Assembly (NCBI GenBank): GCA_017527905.1
Contig: JAFXPK010000030.1
Location: forward strand, 124,001-188,000
Source of the DNA: Paludibacteraceae bacterium
GTDB taxonomy: Bacteria; Bacteroidota; Bacteroidia; Bacteroidales; Paludibacteraceae
Direction: 5' to 3'
DNA length: 64,000 nt
The notes below the pieces were generated by a model. The model was not told where the DNA came from, ran no database searches, and saw only the letters and a list, made by a program, of their open reading frames with translations. The first letter of the stretch is position 1, and each line of letters starts with the position of its first letter. Both the position numbers and the translations under genes were made by a program. Positions 62,306 through 64,000 of the stretch are shown here, piece after piece.

Positions 62306-63511
62306 TCTCTAAATTCACACTAAACAATAATACATACAAAATTACAAAATTAAGATTTAAGAGTCATGAATTAAGAATTAAAAATAAAAGGCGAGTGATG
62401 GACGAGTAGGAATCCACATGGATTTCCATCGTGAAACATAGAGTACCACTGGGTTTGACGTAAATTAGAGCCTCAACTTAACTCCACGAGAATCGCATAT
62501 TTTCTTTCAACCGTATATTGCACGGCAAATATTCAAATTTCACACTGTCCGGACATCACGGAAACGTAGGCTAGAAGGGCATTCCAACCATATTTTCCTT
62601 TCGTAAATATTCAGCTTGTAAAATTACACACTTGTAAATATGTAAATTCACAAAATAGGTATATTACAAATGTAAAACTGCAATTTTACAGCCACCCAAC
62701 AAGGATTTTACAACGAATTTTTAGATGGATACACATATGTAAATACACATATGTAAAATTTTACAACAATAGAAACACACGTACAATATGCATATTAGTA
62801 AACACATGATTAAATACTTTATAATCTATATATCAGTATTTTAAATATTATAAATAAAACTAAAACTTCAAACAAAAACACCCAAAACGACAGAAATTCA
62901 GTTTTTAGCGGTTATTTACATCAAATAAACAAACTAAAAATTTCATAATAAATTTACAATCAGAAAATTAGCACATTAAAGTAAAAGCGATGATTTAATG
63001 GAATAAAAAGGAGGATAGAGAAGGCAAAAAGCTGTCCGGATCCGCATTCCCCCAACCAGAATGCATAACACACCTTATATCGCTTCATTTAAGATATATA
63101 AAGACAGAAACCACAATATCATAGGGATTCAGGGAAAAACAGCGCAGAAAAAGCGTTTAAAAGCCGTTTCCCCCCTCATTTCAGAGGAAATGTGACTTCT
63201 ACTAACGGGAACCATATGCCAGACAGAAAGAGAGATACACATCCGTGAAAATCGTTAATGGCTGAATGACACAGACATTGTTTGTCAGCTATACGAAAAA
63301 CAAGCGAAGAAGTGCCTAAATAAAAGGCGTACGGAACCAACAACCCCTTATAACTTAAAGATGGAATTTGTTTTTGCATCTGTAAACATACACATTCGTA
63401 AATACATATCGCCATATTTTACAAATGTATTTTACATTTTTAAAACAATACATTACATTTGTAAAAGAAATATTAATTACATTTGTAAATCAAACATTTT
63501 ACAAAATAAAA
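62306..63511. other. 1.2 kb AT-rich spacer full of TTTACA/TGTAAA sites
   Basis: No convincing gene. At least fifteen TTTACA or TGTAAA hexamers crowd 62600-62780 and 63380-63510. Between them lies undistinguished AT-rich DNA. The right part ends at the HTH regulator. Confidence 0.65.
63419..63488 (+). promoter_or_regulatory. TTACATTTGTAA palindromes before the HTH gene
   Basis: Two perfect 12-base palindromes at 63453-63464 and 63477-63488, 24 bases apart, and a variant (TTACAAATGTAT) at 63419-63430. Each perfect copy also contains TACATTTG, a -7 box, so this may be promoter and operator in one. Confidence 0.5.
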
Positions 63512-64000
63512 ATGACAAAAAGTGTAGCAGAACGCATTGCGGAGATCATAAAGATGGAGGATTTGACCAATTCTCAGTTCGCCCAGCTCATCGGTATACA
63601 ACCGTCGGCGGTCACGCACCTACTCAGCGGTAGAAATGCGCCTAGTTTGCAGGTCATACAGAAGATTCTTGACACATTTCGAGGAATTAGTCCAGAATGG
63701 TTCGTGTCAGGCATTGGCGATATGTACAGAAAATCGCCCGAACAGATTGAAAACAAAGCAGATACAATAAAAAGGCAGCCAAGTTATCCTTACCAGCAGT
63801 CGTTATTTCCGGAGATTCCGATACCTACACAGGAATATGGCAAGGAAAACGAGATAAATTCCAACGAGGAAGAAAAGGAAAAATTTGGAACAACAGAGCC
63901 GAGACATGAACAAACTCCGATCCATCAACCGGAATTTCAAAATCCACAAAATACGCAATGGAACGGAACATACAACAACCCACCCCAACAACCGACGATG
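63512..64000 (+). CDS. Xre-type helix-turn-helix regulator, 3' end cut by window
   Basis: 163 residues before the window ends. The N-terminal domain is an Xre/Cro type: VAERIAEIIKMEDLTNSQFA, then GIQPSAVTHLLSGRNAPS with the recognition helix, and a SPEWFVSGIGDMYR segment typical of Bacteroidota versions. A long Gln/Pro/Asn/Glu-rich, low-complexity tail follows from about residue 75. Palindromes upstream suggest autoregulation. Start ATG at 63512 fits the HTH domain. Confidence 0.8.
   Translation, partial: MTKSVAERIAEIIKMEDLTNSQFAQLIGIQPSAVTHLLSGRNAPSLQVIQKILDTFRGISPEWFVSGIGDMYRKSPEQIENKADTIKRQPSYPYQQSLFPEIPIPTQEYGKENEINSNEEEKEKFGTTEPRHEQTPIHQPEFQNPQNTQWNGTYNNPPQQPTM

Noticed and set aside
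62600-63510. CRISPR-like repetition
   Set aside because: Sites are only 6-12 bases, unevenly spaced and palindromic; no uniform repeat-spacer pattern and no cas genes.
63361-63633. 90-codon plus-strand frame at the right end
   Set aside because: Shifted shadow of the HTH gene beginning at 63512; its start lies in the operator region.
1-64000. Insertion sequences, prophage or rRNA genes
   Set aside because: No transposase, integrase, phage structural gene or rRNA sequence was seen anywhere in the window.

Overview
The window comes from a Bacteroidota chromosome, most likely order Bacteroidales. Many upstream regions carry the phylum-specific -7 box TAnnTTTG, sometimes with TTG or TTTG about 19-21 bases before it. 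Shine-Dalgarno sequences are mostly absent. C-terminal domains resembling those of type IX secretion (T9SS) cargo occur. The menaquinone genes, a surE-lpxB cluster and several small lipoprotein families also fit. Genus cannot be fixed from the sequence alone. Most genes look core and moderately GC-rich; one block is strikingly AT-rich.

Layout. 1-7.5 kb: panB, mtgA, then a tightly overlapped five-gene run (GH5 lipoprotein, GHL10-type glycosidase, surE, small membrane protein, lpxB). 7.5-20 kb: an orphan secretion-domain fragment, a DnaJ/TerB-like membrane protein, twin acyltransferases, a DUF4349 lipoprotein, a split DUF445 gene, three minus-strand tRNAs (Ser, Ser, Lys), and small envelope or redox genes. 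19.6-24.4 kb: menaquinone run menF-menD-menB-menC (minus strand). 24.5-32.8 kb: MltF-like lytic transglycosylase, beta-lactamase-fold hydrolase, dehydrogenase, a probable small RNA, RluB-type pseudouridine synthase with a Gly/Tyr/Asn/Arg repeat arm, purA, and a YidE/AspT-type transporter flanked by palindromic repeats.

33.0-38.4 kb is the accessory region. Five AT-rich paralogous genes in tandem encode exported proteins of 225-250 residues. Each starts the mature part with a QG(V/I/M)W motif and ends with a G(Y/F)(I/V/L)KK motif in what looks like an SH3-like tail. Short ORF remnants lie between them. Two more small exported-protein genes follow on the other strand, beside a large HEXXH-containing secreted protein. 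I know no described system of this form; an immunity-gene-like cassette array is one hypothesis.

41.9-64 kb: trkA, epimerase, phosphoesterase, a candidate tiny transcript with an 18-residue ORF, a lipoprotein, a patatin/outer-membrane-barrel protein, clpC, gyrA, TPR protein, GT2, aspS, nucleoside phosphorylase, tilS, a HAD phosphatase and membrane protein with recR. It ends with 1.2 kb of AT-rich DNA full of TTTACA/TGTAAA sites, leading into an HTH regulator cut by the window end. Intergenic repeat families recur throughout.
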